A stretch of DNA of 64,000 nt from Chryseobacterium gleum (GTDB taxonomy: Bacteria > Bacteroidota > Bacteroidia > Flavobacteriales_D > Sanyastnellaceae), in NCBI GenBank assembly GCA_945874695.1, contig CAMCHP010000003.1, forward strand, positions 1-64,000, given 5' to 3'. The notes beneath the pieces are model-generated. The model did no database searches. It was not told the DNA's origin and worked only from the letters and a program-made list of their open reading frames with translations. Positions 1 through 8,106 of this stretch are shown here, in pieces (within the stretch, counting starts at the first letter, position 1; each line of letters begins with the position of its first letter). Position numbers and translations under genes: made by a program.

Positions 1-1
1 T

Positions 2-1225
2 ACCTCTTACCTGTGGTTTTTTGGTGACAACACCACCTCTACACTGCAAGCTCCACTGCACTTGTACAGCTTTGCAATCGATTACACCACACAGCTCCAA
101 ATCATGGCTTCAAATGGTTGTACGGGTACTGCTACAGCCACTGCCAGTGTGTTGCCGCTTCCGATTGCAGATTTCACGGTGGACAATGCGTGTTTTGGCG
201 TTCCTTACACCTTGGTCGATGCTAGCATTTCAGGTGGCGAGATTGCTACGTACACATGGACGGTTCCAGGTGTGGGTAGCTTCAGCGGTGAAACAGCCGA
301 GGTTGTTTTTTCATCGACCGGTTTTAATCCCGTCACTTTAACCGTAGTTACAGCCAACGGTTGCATGGGGGAACGCACACGCCAGATTCCCGTGTTTGAC
401 TTACCGGTAGTGGGTTTTGATGCCGATCTAACGATCGGATTGCCTCCTTTGCAGGTTGGTTTTACCAACACCTCCCAGGGAGCCATTGCCTATGTGTGGG
501 ATTTCGGAACGGGTGATCAAAGCGAGCTCACTGCACCAAACTATGTGTTTACCGAAGAAGGGAGTTTTGTTGTTTCGCTAACCGGAACAAACATTTACGG
601 GTGTTCTGCTATGGCAACCCTTGCCATTGATGTAACTGAACCTTTACTTGATTTACGGGTTGAAGAGGTGTACCTCGAACAGCTTGCTTGGGGTTGGCAA
701 GTAACCGTAGCTTTAGTAAATCAAGGGAACTTTGTTTTAGATGAGGTTTTGTTAACGCTCACCCCAGGCAATGGCAGTGGAATTGCTGAGTTGATGACAA
801 CACCCCTGCCGCCGAATGTGCCCATGTTTTACACCTTTCAGTCGGTGCTGCAGCCGGGCACGAATGCCTATCCGTACCTCTGTGTGGAGGCATCGGCACC
901 GAGTGCTTTGGTGCTTGATGGTGATTTGAGCAACAACAGGCGCTGTGCATCCTTCTCGGCTGATTTTGAGGTAACACCGGTATTCCCGAACCCCGCGTCG
1001 TTCGGGGGTGACCTGCGAATGCGCTGCATCCTGCCGGAGGCAGAAACCTATACCCTGCAAGTGTTTGACACACGCGGCAGTCAAGTTTTTGCTGCCGAAC
1101 CTTTGTTTTTGAATGCGGGTTTTAATGAGGTTTTGCTGCCGATTGATTTAGCCGCTGGCCAGTATACTTTGGTCTTTGAAGGTCGGCGCCAGCGCGCCGT
1201 GCAACACTTTCAAGTGCGGCCTTAA
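2..1225 (+). CDS. PKD-domain T9SS-secreted surface protein, 3' part
   Basis: This is the C-terminal part of a large secreted protein; the reading frame is open to the left edge, so the start lies outside the window. The first residues (YLWFFGDNTTST) and a second segment near base 495 (AYVWDFGTGDQS) are typical PKD-domain strands. The last 80 or so residues, from VFPNPASFGGD on, form a type A T9SS C-terminal sorting domain ending VQHFQVRP. Proteins of this family are exported by the Sec system, then by T9SS, and are anchored or released at the cell surface; adhesion is a common role but is inference here. The stop codon overlaps the convergent flippase stop through a shared TTAA. A palindromic element lies at 1027-1046 in the sorting domain. 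Confidence 0.85.
   Translation, partial: TSYLWFFGDNTTSTLQAPLHLYSFAIDYTTQLQIMASNGCTGTATATASVLPLPIADFTVDNACFGVPYTLVDASISGGEIATYTWTVPGVGSFSGETAEVVFSSTGFNPVTLTVVTANGCMGERTRQIPVFDLPVVGFDADLTIGLPPLQVGFTNTSQGAIAYVWDFGTGDQSELTAPNYVFTEEGSFVVSLTGTNIYGCSAMATLAIDVTEPLLDLRVEEVYLEQLAWGWQVTVALVNQGNFVLDEVLLTLTPGNGSGIAELMTTPLPPNVPMFYTFQSVLQPGTNAYPYLCVEASAPSALVLDGDLSNNRRCASFSADFEVTPVFPNPASFGGDLRMRCILPEAETYTLQVFDTRGSQVFAAEPLFLNAGFNEVLLPIDLAAGQYTLVFEGRRQRAVQHFQVRP
1027..1046 (-). repeat. Dispersed palindromic element, copy 1 (in T9SS gene)
   Basis: Read on the minus strand: TTTC, arm TGCC, loop TCC, arm GGCA, GGATG. It has the shortest loop of the family (3 nt). It encodes LPEAE in the sorting domain of the host gene, a sequence that could also arise by chance in such domains, so this is one of the weaker copies. 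Confidence 0.5.
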
Positions 1226-2586
1226 ATCATTTCGAACAGGGCGAGGCCGCAAGTTGCGACTACCAAGGCTATGATGAGGGCCCCCCAACGAACGAGTGGT
1301 GCATGAACGACTCTGAATACACCGATGCAAAGCCACCCGTATGCGAGAATGTTAGCTATGGCAAAGCCGCCCATCATTTCAAGAAAACCCAAATTCAACC
1401 AGCCGGGGATGGCAATGCCAGCCAAACGAAGCACAAAGAGTGCAATTTGGAAACGGAAGAGTTTGGCTTCGTTGCGGGTTACCGTGTAGAGCGATGAAAG
1501 GGGCACGCTGATATAACGGAAGAGGTAGGAGAAGGCAAGCACTGCAGCTGCTTGACCGGCCATTGCCCAATCTTCGCCGAAGAGCCAAGCAAAAAGCACT
1601 TCTCCGAAGAAGTAAAGAAGCAGGGTGGGTGCAAGTCCGGCCAATAAAAGGGTCTGAAACAGTTTGCGCATTTTACTGCGCACAGCATCGGGATTGGTTT
1701 TCCAGAGGTCGGCGCTTTCTTGCAAGAACACTTGGGCGAGCCCGGCACTCAGCAAGCGAACCGGCAACTCAAGCAGCATTACGGCATAAGTATAGAATCC
1801 AACAGCGGCTGTATTGAGCAAGAAGAGTGGAAGTACTAAGATGGGAACGTAGTTTGAAAGTTGGTTGAGGAGGTTGCTCCACACCACGTAGCGCGGATAA
1901 TCGCGGTAGTTAGCAAACGCGTTGCGCAAGGCGTCGCGGGAAACGGCACCGAGGAGCGTTTGCTTGGCGTTGTTAATCACAAAGCCCAAGTGCACAACAA
2001 TGCGACTGACAGCGGCGATGAGGTGGGTATATATCAGGCCGTCGACGCTGGGTGAGATGTAGCGGCCATAGGCCACATTGAAGCCTTTCGAAGCAAGACT
2101 TAGGGGTATGCTAGCGAGGCTTGATTTACGGTATGCACGGGCCTGCATCGTCCAGCTGACAATGTATTGGTCGTATGCACTGATTAATGCGATCGGCCCA
2201 ACGAGGTAGATCCACCATCCGATGCCATCGGCAGAGAAAAAGGTGGCGATTGACTGGCCGAAAAACAAAAAAATCAAGCTGAGCGTGAGTGCTGTGAGCG
2301 TTGAAAGTAGCAGCGCTAATCTTAAGAGCGCTTTGAATTCGTGCTGTTCTCTCGGCAAGAGCAATGCGCGGTTGTAGCCAAGCATTACGAGGGTCATGAC
2401 CATGTTCAAAAAGGTGCCGAAAATGGCAAAAACACCGTACACTTCAGCGTCGTAGATGCGTGAAAGAATGGGTGCAAAAGCGAATTGAATCACCATGCCC
2501 CACGCCGAAGCCGACGAGAGTAAAAGGGTGTTCTGAATGAACGATCCTTTTTGGAATATACCCGCTTTGAAAATTTTATTGAGCAT
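1222..2586 (-). CDS. Wzx-like polysaccharide flippase (first of two)
   Basis: A 454-residue polytopic membrane protein of the MOP/polysaccharide-synthase (Wzx, RfbX) type, expected to flip lipid-linked glycan repeat units across the inner membrane. The start at MLNKIFKAGIFQKG is chosen because the 36 codons upstream are unlike the family and contain no plausible start region; family members begin just before such a segment. Hydrophobic segments are spread over the whole length. A possible -7 box TACCTTAG (7 of 8 to TAnnTTTG) lies at 2619-2626, after the yceI terminator, so it probably has its own promoter. It is separated from the main glycan locus by marR-yceI and the mutS-like gene. A second flippase is at 26816-28285. 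Confidence 0.85.
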   Translation of the reverse strand: MLNKIFKAGIFQKGSFIQNTLLLSSASAWGMVIQFAFAPILSRIYDAEVYGVFAIFGTFLNMVMTLVMLGYNRALLLPREQHEFKALLRLALLLSTLTALTLSLIFLFFGQSIATFFSADGIGWWIYLVGPIALISAYDQYIVSWTMQARAYRKSSLASIPLSLASKGFNVAYGRYISPSVDGLIYTHLIAAVSRIVVHLGFVINNAKQTLLGAVSRDALRNAFANYRDYPRYVVWSNLLNQLSNYVPILVLPLFLLNTAAVGFYTYAVMLLELPVRLLSAGLAQVFLQESADLWKTNPDAVRSKMRKLFQTLLLAGLAPTLLLYFFGEVLFAWLFGEDWAMAGQAAAVLAFSYLFRYISVPLSSLYTVTRNEAKLFRFQIALFVLRLAGIAIPGWLNLGFLEMMGGFAIANILAYGWLCIGVFRVVHAPLVRWGALIIALVVATCGLALFEMI

Positions 2587-2640
2587 TGTGCTTGCCGCGC
2601 ATCCGCTTTCGGCCGCCGCTAAGGTACACGGAAGCGCACA

Positions 2641-2673
2641 AAAAAATGCCCCGACGTGAATCGAGGCATTTTT
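2641..2673 (-). terminator. Rho-independent terminator after yceI
   Basis: On the minus strand AATGCC-T-CGA, loop TTCACG, TCG-G-GGCATT forms a 10-bp stem (one G-T pair) followed directly by a run of six T. It lies 44 bases past the yceI stop and before the flippase start. Confidence 0.85.
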
Positions 2674-2716
2674 AACATCCTTGCAGGGAGGCATGTGTGG
2701 TCAACCAAAACCAAGT

Positions 2717-3322
2717 TTATTTCGTAGCTACGAAGTTAAATCCGATTTGTACATCGTCATAAATTACTTTGTCGCCGAGGTTATCGAAGAATGATCCCGA
2801 GCCGTAGCGAACGTCCCACTTTGAGCGATCAAAGGTAAGGTTTGCGCTGGCTTCAATGCGGCCTTCACTCATGCGTACGATGGCCGGAAAGGTGATTTCG
2901 TGGGTAATGCCCTTGATGGTGAGTTTGCCCGTTACGGTGTAATTTGCAACCGTGCTGCTCTGAATTGGAGTGAACGCGGTGAGTTGGAATTTCGCAGTGG
3001 TATGCTCTTCAACGTTAAAGAAATCAGGCGAATTGAGGTGGCCAACAAGTTTGCCTTTGGTGCCATCATCCATGCCTTCGTCGGTAACCCGAATGGTGGT
3101 CATGTCGATTGTCACGAGTGCGGTTTCGATTTTGCCATTCGCAACGGTCAATGTACCTTCTTTAATGGCAATGGTTCCGGTGTGTGACCCACCTACTTTT
3201 TTACCAACCCAATTGAGGGTGCTGGCTTTAGTTTGGACGGTGTATTTGTCGCCATTTCCGTCGTTAGCGAATGAGGTGCTGCCAATCAGGGCCAGCGCAA
3301 GTGTAATTGCAAGGGTTTTCAT
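2717..3322 (-). CDS. YceI family periplasmic protein
   Basis: A 201-residue protein with a clear signal peptide (MKTLAITLALALIGSTSFAND) followed by a YceI lipocalin-like domain: YTVQTKASTLNWVGKKVGGSHTG at the start, SPDFFNVEEHTTAKF in the middle, and LTFDRSKWDVRYGSGSFF near the end are typical family blocks. YceI proteins bind isoprenoid-like lipids in an eight-stranded barrel; the physiological role here is unknown. It follows a MarR-type regulator by 12 bases and should be in one operon with it, so it is a likely regulatory target. A strong terminator follows. Confidence 0.92.
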   Translation of the reverse strand: MKTLAITLALALIGSTSFANDGNGDKYTVQTKASTLNWVGKKVGGSHTGTIAIKEGTLTVANGKIETALVTIDMTTIRVTDEGMDDGTKGKLVGHLNSPDFFNVEEHTTAKFQLTAFTPIQSSTVANYTVTGKLTIKGITHEITFPAIVRMSEGRIEASANLTFDRSKWDVRYGSGSFFDNLGDKVIYDDVQIGFNFVATK

Positions 3323-3334
3323 AAATGAGGGATT

Positions 3335-3835
3335 TTATTCGGTTTTACATAGATTTCGTTCGTTGAACAGTTGCTGAAAGAGGGCGCCTTCGCGCATCTT
3401 GTCGAGCAGCTGATTCAAGGTTGTTATTTCATCCAATGTGAGCGCGTCGAAATGATCAACAGTAGCTTTCATTTTTTGGTCAATGCGTTCTAAAAGTTTC
3501 AATCCAGCCGGTGTAATGAACACCTGCGCTTGCCTGCGGTCAGTGGCACACGTTTCGCGAGTGATCAACTGCTTCAACCGCAGTTTTTCAACAATGCGCG
3601 ATGCATTCGAAGTTGGATCGAGCATGCGTTGCGAAATGTCGTTCACCCCAATCTGCGCACCGTGTTGGCCGCGTAAGATACGTAAAACATTGAATTGCTG
3701 CGGGGTTAAGTCAAATTCGCGCAAGAAGCGTTGATGCATGAAGCTGAGCAAACCAGCACTGTACACTACATTTACTGTGAGCTTTTGCTGCGCACTGGCG
3801 AATTCACGTTGTTGTATGGCATCTTCGATCTTCAC
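3335..3835 (-). CDS. MarR family transcriptional regulator
   Basis: A winged-helix repressor of the MarR family. The block FDLTPQQFNVLRILRGQHG, then NDISQRMLDPTSNASRIVEKL (recognition region) and TRETCATDRRQAQVFITPAG (wing) are in order. The frame is open a further hundred codons upstream, but the family is about 150 residues and the region upstream holds a promoter-like box and two palindromes. A GTG at 3833-3835 gives a 166-residue protein beginning VKIEDAIQQREF, and is preferred. The -7-like box TACATTTG ends only 4 bases before that GTG, which would make the message leaderless. It is upstream of yceI in one unit and probably controls itself and yceI. Confidence 0.88.
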   Translation of the reverse strand: MKIEDAIQQREFASAQQKLTVNVVYSAGLLSFMHQRFLREFDLTPQQFNVLRILRGQHGAQIGVNDISQRMLDPTSNASRIVEKLRLKQLITRETCATDRRQAQVFITPAGLKLLERIDQKMKATVDHFDALTLDEITTLNQLLDKMREGALFQQLFNERNLCKTE

Positions 3836-3839
3836 CCTG

Positions 3840-3872
3840 CAAATGTATGTAGTTACAATAGATGTAGCTACA
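3840..3872 (-). promoter_or_regulatory. marR promoter (-7 box) with two operator palindromes
   Basis: The minus strand carries TACATTTG (exact TAnnTTTG) at 3847-3840. Immediately upstream lie TGTAGTTACA (3848-3857, one mismatch from palindromic) and TGTAGCTACA (3863-3872, perfectly palindromic), 15 bases apart centre to centre. A dimeric MarR protein binding there would block the -7/-33 region, so autorepression of marR-yceI is inferred. Confidence 0.65.
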
Positions 3873-3942
3873 CGTAATTCGATAAAAAATGTGAAACGCT
3901 TTGGTTTGGGCGGTGTGTGGTGGCATTCGGCGAGAGATGTTG

Positions 3943-3950
3943 TTACTTTG
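3943..3950 (+). promoter_or_regulatory. Possible -7 promoter box of the mutS-like gene
   Basis: TTACTTTG matches the Bacteroidota -7 consensus TAnnTTTG at 7 of 8 positions and ends 4 bases before the ATG at 3955, the same spacing as at marR and at the thioredoxin-like gene. This would give a leaderless or nearly leaderless message. Confidence 0.4.
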
Positions 3951-3954
3951 TCAC

Positions 3955-5769
3955 ATGAAAGCAATACACGACGTTTACGAGGGTTTTCGGGCAGCCGCGG
4001 CCGCAGAGTTGGCTCATTTTCAATCGCATTCGCGTTTGATTTCGACACTGCGGGTGGTTGTTTTTCTCGTACTCGGATTTTGTGCGGTGATGGGCGTGCG
4101 TGCTGCCGCTGTTCACCAAGCCTCAACGGTTTGGTTTGCAAGTGCGATAGGGCTCCTTTTGATTTTTCTTTATCTCGTTCGAAAGCAGGCGGTTATAGAG
4201 GTTTCGCGCTTACGCGCGGATGCTCGCCACAACGCGGTGCAAGCTGAATTGGCGGCGTTGCGTGGTGATTACAGTGCATTTGATGCAGGAGATTTGCAAG
4301 CCTCAGACCACGCGTATGCTGCCGATTTGGATGTTTTTGGACCAGCCGGTTTGTACCAACAATTGAGTTGTTGCGCGAGCGCACCGGGCAAAGCGCTGAT
4401 GCATGCGCACCTCTTGAAGCCAAGTGTTCAGGTGCGTGATTGGCCGACCTGGCATGCCGCAGTGAAGGGCTTGGCGCAGGCGCATGAAGCGCGTTTCGGG
4501 TTTGTAGCCGCGGCTTCTTCATCGGCCGGTGATGCGAAGTCGTGGTCTGCCTTAAGCGCATGGAGCAGCGCCACTCACACCGCTGGTTTTTCAGGGCGGT
4601 TGGTTAAGTTTATATTGGTCATGGCTCCGGTTTACGCTGCGGTTGTTATTGCAGCGTATGCTTTTGATCGGATCAGTGACTCAGCCTTGATGCTTGCGTT
4701 TTTACTGCCGCTGACCATTGCAGGTTTGTATTTCAAGGCGAGCACCCAGTTGTATACTGACTTAAGCAGACAGGCTGATTTCTTAAAGTCGCTCTCCTAT
4801 TTCATTGCTCGAGCACAGGCCTTGCCGGCAGAGGCAGAACTGGTAATGCAGGCCCAAGCACAGCTTCAAGTGGCGCAAGAGGCCGTTGCCGAATTGGGAC
4901 AGGTTGTTGCCGCATACGATCAGCGCAACAACATCTTCGCTGCGATCATCACGAACGCGCTTTACCTTGCTGAGCTTCGCAATGCGCGGCGTGCAACCGT
5001 TTGGCGTGTGAAATACGGTGCCCAGGTTGGGACATGGATTGATGCTTTGGCGCGGTTGGAAGTATTGGTTTCGCTGGCACAATTTACGGCACGTCATGGC
5101 GATCGATTGGTGTTTCCTGAGGTGATGCCTGTTTCAGGCGTGCGTGCAACCGGTTTGTTGCATCCGCTAATGCTGCACAAAGACATGGTACCGAATGACG
5201 CGGAACTCACGCCGCAGCGCCAAGTGGCCTTGATTACTGGCGCCAACATGGCCGGCAAAAGCACCTATTTGCGCAGTTTGGGCTTAAACGTGCTGTTGGC
5301 AAAAATGGGTGCGCCAGTTGCCGCCACATCGTTTCAAATGTCAGACCTGCGGTTGTTTACATCGATGCGAACGACCGACTCATTGGCTACGGGCACGTCA
5401 TATTTTATGGCGGAATTACGGCGCTTGTCGGCTTTGGTTGAGGCCGTTCCAGGTGATTCGCCGTTGTTGGTTTTGCTGGACGAAATTTTGAAAGGCACGA
5501 ATTCAACTGATAAGGAAGCCGGCAGCCGCGCTTTCGTGGAGAAACTGCTCGGTTTGCATGTTTTGACAGTTGTGGCAACGCACGATGTATCGCTGTGCAC
5601 GTTAGCTGCTGCACATGCGGAGATTGTGAATTTACATTTCGCAGCTGATGTTGGCCAAAACGATTTGCATTTTGATTACCGCTTGAAGTCGGGTGTTTGT
5701 GATACCATGAACGCCACGTGGTTGATGCGTAAAATGGGACTCATTGACGATGCTCCAGCGCTTAAGTAG
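3955..5769 (+). CDS. MutS-family ATPase with membrane segments
   Basis: A 604-residue protein. The C-terminal third is a MutS ATPase: Walker A GANMAGKST near residue 430, Walker B LLVLLDEILKGTNS near 505, then VVATHD. The N-terminal half is unlike canonical MutS: no mismatch-recognition domain is visible, and two hydrophobic segments near residues 32-75 and two more near 210-260 suggest an inner-membrane anchor. Bacteroidota encode such short MutS-related proteins in addition to true MutS; their function is not established and mismatch repair should not be assumed. The start MKAIHDVYEGF is chosen because the 18 upstream codons are not family-like and a promoter-like box sits just before. The stop overlaps the convergent glycosyltransferase stop by 8 bases. 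Confidence 0.85.
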   Translation: MKAIHDVYEGFRAAAAAELAHFQSHSRLISTLRVVVFLVLGFCAVMGVRAAAVHQASTVWFASAIGLLLIFLYLVRKQAVIEVSRLRADARHNAVQAELAALRGDYSAFDAGDLQASDHAYAADLDVFGPAGLYQQLSCCASAPGKALMHAHLLKPSVQVRDWPTWHAAVKGLAQAHEARFGFVAAASSSAGDAKSWSALSAWSSATHTAGFSGRLVKFILVMAPVYAAVVIAAYAFDRISDSALMLAFLLPLTIAGLYFKASTQLYTDLSRQADFLKSLSYFIARAQALPAEAELVMQAQAQLQVAQEAVAELGQVVAAYDQRNNIFAAIITNALYLAELRNARRATVWRVKYGAQVGTWIDALARLEVLVSLAQFTARHGDRLVFPEVMPVSGVRATGLLHPLMLHKDMVPNDAELTPQRQVALITGANMAGKSTYLRSLGLNVLLAKMGAPVAATSFQMSDLRLFTSMRTTDSLATGTSYFMAELRRLSALVEAVPGDSPLLVLLDEILKGTNSTDKEAGSRAFVEKLLGLHVLTVVATHDVSLCTLAAAHAEIVNLHFAADVGQNDLHFDYRLKSGVCDTMNATWLMRKMGLIDDAPALK

Positions 5770-6805
5770 CAAAGCTTAGCGCGGTTTGCACCCATTTTTC
5801 GAGCGTGATTTTTTGTGCCAATTCGTGGCTGCGCTGTCCCATGTTGGCGCGTGCCTCTGCCGACAGGTCAGTCATTTTTTTCATGGCTTCATACAACGCG
5901 TTAACGTTGTTTGCCGGGATGATGTATCCGTTTTCATTTTCGTTGACGAAAGCGGTTGCAGCGCCAACCTGATGGGTACAAATCATGGGGAAACCGGCTG
6001 CCGCCAATTCGTGCACCACTACGCCCCAAGGTTCTTTGTGACTTGGTAAGACAAATACACCGGCTTGTTCAAGGTAGTGCGGAAGATTTGCCGGTTGTAC
6101 AAATCCAACATGGTGCAGATGTGGCATTTCTTGCCGATCGTTGTAGCGGTCGCCCGTGCCGATAGAGATCAATTCCCAATGGGGTGCATCCTGCCGTAAG
6201 GCAGAAAACGCAGACCACAGTTCAAAGATGCCTTTGAAATCGACGTATCGGCCAATGAAAATGAAGCGCTCAGGAAGCGCTAATTTACGTTCGGGGTGTG
6301 CAGTATAAAATGCGCTGAAGGCAGCGGTATCGGCGCAATAGAATCCGGTCGCAATGCGGTTTTTTGCAAAACCGAGTTTAAGCGCAAACGGCACTTGCGG
6401 CGCCCCGGGTACCCAGGCATGTGTAAAATGGCGCGTGAATTTAAAACGAGCGTACAGGGCGCCCAGCTGTTGCCGAAGCTCGCCCGTCCAATGGTTATCG
6501 AAAGCCATTACTTTCGCGCATGGAAAGGTGATGTTGGCAACGGCATGTACGTAGCCGCGATCCATCCAGCCCGAACAAATGATCACGTCGGGTTTGCTGG
6601 TGTTGAGCCATTGCAGCAGCGACTGGTCGGTGAATTGTGCGCGGTCGTGAAAGGTTGTTCGGGCAAGTTTTCGGAGTTCGAAAGGCGCTTCATTGTTCAC
6701 CGGCCAACGTACAACTTCAACGTGATGGCCTGCCAGCTCGAGTGCTTCAAGGCATGCCATGATGTATTCAGCAAGCTCAGTATAAAGAAAAGTGAAACGT
6801 TTCAT
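5762..6805 (-). CDS. Glycosyltransferase, GT4-like
   Basis: A 347-residue GT-B fold retaining glycosyltransferase. The N-terminal part (LYTELAEYIMACLEALELAGHHVEVV broken by no gaps) matches the acceptor-side Rossmann domain; RFIFIGRYVDFKGIFELWSAF begins the donor domain; FVLPSHKEPWGVVVHELAAAG carries the E-x7-E motif of GT4 enzymes near residue 265. It is the last gene of the main glycan locus and overlaps the upstream Wzy-like gene by 4 bases. The sugar donor cannot be told from sequence. A palindromic element at 6187-6208 encodes SALRQDAP near residue 203, in the loop after the first donor-domain helix. Confidence 0.85.
   Translation of the reverse strand: MKRFTFLYTELAEYIMACLEALELAGHHVEVVRWPVNNEAPFELRKLARTTFHDRAQFTDQSLLQWLNTSKPDVIICSGWMDRGYVHAVANITFPCAKVMAFDNHWTGELRQQLGALYARFKFTRHFTHAWVPGAPQVPFALKLGFAKNRIATGFYCADTAAFSAFYTAHPERKLALPERFIFIGRYVDFKGIFELWSAFSALRQDAPHWELISIGTGDRYNDRQEMPHLHHVGFVQPANLPHYLEQAGVFVLPSHKEPWGVVVHELAAAGFPMICTHQVGAATAFVNENENGYIIPANNVNALYEAMKKMTDLSAEARANMGQRSHELAQKITLEKWVQTALSFAT
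6187..6208 (-). repeat. Dispersed palindromic element, copy 2 (in GT4 gene)
   Basis: On the minus strand: TTTTC, arm TGCC, loop TTAC, arm GGCA, GGATG. It lies in the coding strand sense of the glycosyltransferase gene and encodes FSALRQDA. Confidence 0.75.
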
Positions 6806-8106
6806 GAGGCTTTGGCCAATGCAGTGTGATCTTCTTCAGGGTCAGCTGTTGTTTCGAGCTCTTGGGCAAGCCATTGGGCATCGTTTTGCTTTCGAATGTA
6901 ATAGTACATCCACAGAAAGAATGGGAAACCATTGAGGAAATAGTGACCTTGGCGAGCCAAGTACACGAGAATGACCACTAAAATGGCGTTTGACATTAAC
7001 CAGTTCGTTTCATTTGCTGACCGTTGCCGAGAGACATAATTTCGAATAACTAGGAAAAGCATAAAAATGATACCGTACAACCCCGTTTCTGACATCAGGC
7101 GTAAGAACATAGAATTGGCATCAGACTTGTTAAAGTCAATTTGTATGACCCCCCTTTGATTGGTTAACGAGTATTTGTCAAAGGCAACTTGATGAGACCC
7201 GAAACCGGTTCCAAAGAATGGGTTTCGTTTGAAGTTCTCGAATGCTACAACGTAGTTGTTGTAAAGAACGAAACTCGACCCGTGCACTTCATTGAAGTTT
7301 TGGCCTTCTTCTTCGCCTTCCGCAAACACGGTCACCGTTCCATCGACGCGATCGCGAAACTCGTCAACGTTTCTGTAAGTGTAGTCGTAACCGAAGTAAA
7401 GCAATGGTCCAATAAAAACAATGTACCGAACAAAGCCGAAGTTGATCAATAGGAGGAGTGCCGCCACGAACATTGAAATAATGCCCAACGAGGAAAAAGT
7501 TAATGAGTATGCTGTGATAATAATGATGGCTTGCCGCCGTGTCATGAAGTTCTTTTGCCGACGAATCAAGTTGTATAGCGCGATAAAGAACGCTGGGCCG
7601 ATTACACCAGCGAAGTATGCAGGTTCGGAGAAGATGGAGTTCATTCGAATACCGATTCCGCCAAAGCTCAACCCCCACTTATTGAAGATCCATGAGTAGT
7701 TGTAGCCTGGTGTAAAACCAGCAAAGAAGCTTGCAACTTGGAACAAACCAATGAGTGAAACAATGACAGCTCCGCTGATATAGAGTTGGAATAGGCTTTC
7801 GAGGTTGTAGTCGAACGATTGAATGACATACCGGTAAAATAAGACGGAGGCGAATAATCCGATGAAGATTTTCAGAAATAGCTCGATTTCGTTATCGCCC
7901 GTTTGAACGAAAACCAAACCTGAAAGAAAAGGAACCAAGAAGATGAAAACGGGTTCTTTCGGCACCCCATAACGCAAGAAGTAGATCGGCAAGTACAGAA
8001 GGAAAACCGCATAAGTGATGTATCCTTCAAAGGGCTCTCTGAACAGAATGTATGAACTCAAGAAAATCGTGAGTCCGATGACCAAACGTGAAAAATTCCC
8101 GGTCAT
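6802..8106 (-). CDS. Wzy/O-antigen ligase-like membrane protein
   Basis: A 434-residue polytopic protein with about ten to twelve hydrophobic segments and one large soluble loop (about residues 240-310, with NEVHGSSFVLYNNYVVAF and NPFFGTGFGSHQVAF). The NPFFGTGFGSH block followed by DANSMFLRLMSETGLYG is the usual signature of the O-antigen ligase/polymerase family (PF04932-like), where it precedes the last helices. It probably polymerises lipid-linked repeats or ligates glycan to a carrier; the two cannot be separated by sequence alone. It overlaps neighbours on both sides by 4 bases. Confidence 0.85.
   Translation of the reverse strand: MTGNFSRLVIGLTIFLSSYILFREPFEGYITYAVFLLYLPIYFLRYGVPKEPVFIFLVPFLSGLVFVQTGDNEIELFLKIFIGLFASVLFYRYVIQSFDYNLESLFQLYISGAVIVSLIGLFQVASFFAGFTPGYNYSWIFNKWGLSFGGIGIRMNSIFSEPAYFAGVIGPAFFIALYNLIRRQKNFMTRRQAIIIITAYSLTFSSLGIISMFVAALLLLINFGFVRYIVFIGPLLYFGYDYTYRNVDEFRDRVDGTVTVFAEGEEEGQNFNEVHGSSFVLYNNYVVAFENFKRNPFFGTGFGSHQVAFDKYSLTNQRGVIQIDFNKSDANSMFLRLMSETGLYGIIFMLFLVIRNYVSRQRSANETNWLMSNAILVVILVYLARQGHYFLNGFPFFLWMYYYIRKQNDAQWLAQELETTADPEEDHTALAKAS

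Noticed and set aside
4820-4845. Palindrome-like GCCGGCAGAGGCAG in the mutS-like gene
   Set aside because: It lacks both flanks of the dispersed element and its arms are not spaced correctly; it was not counted.
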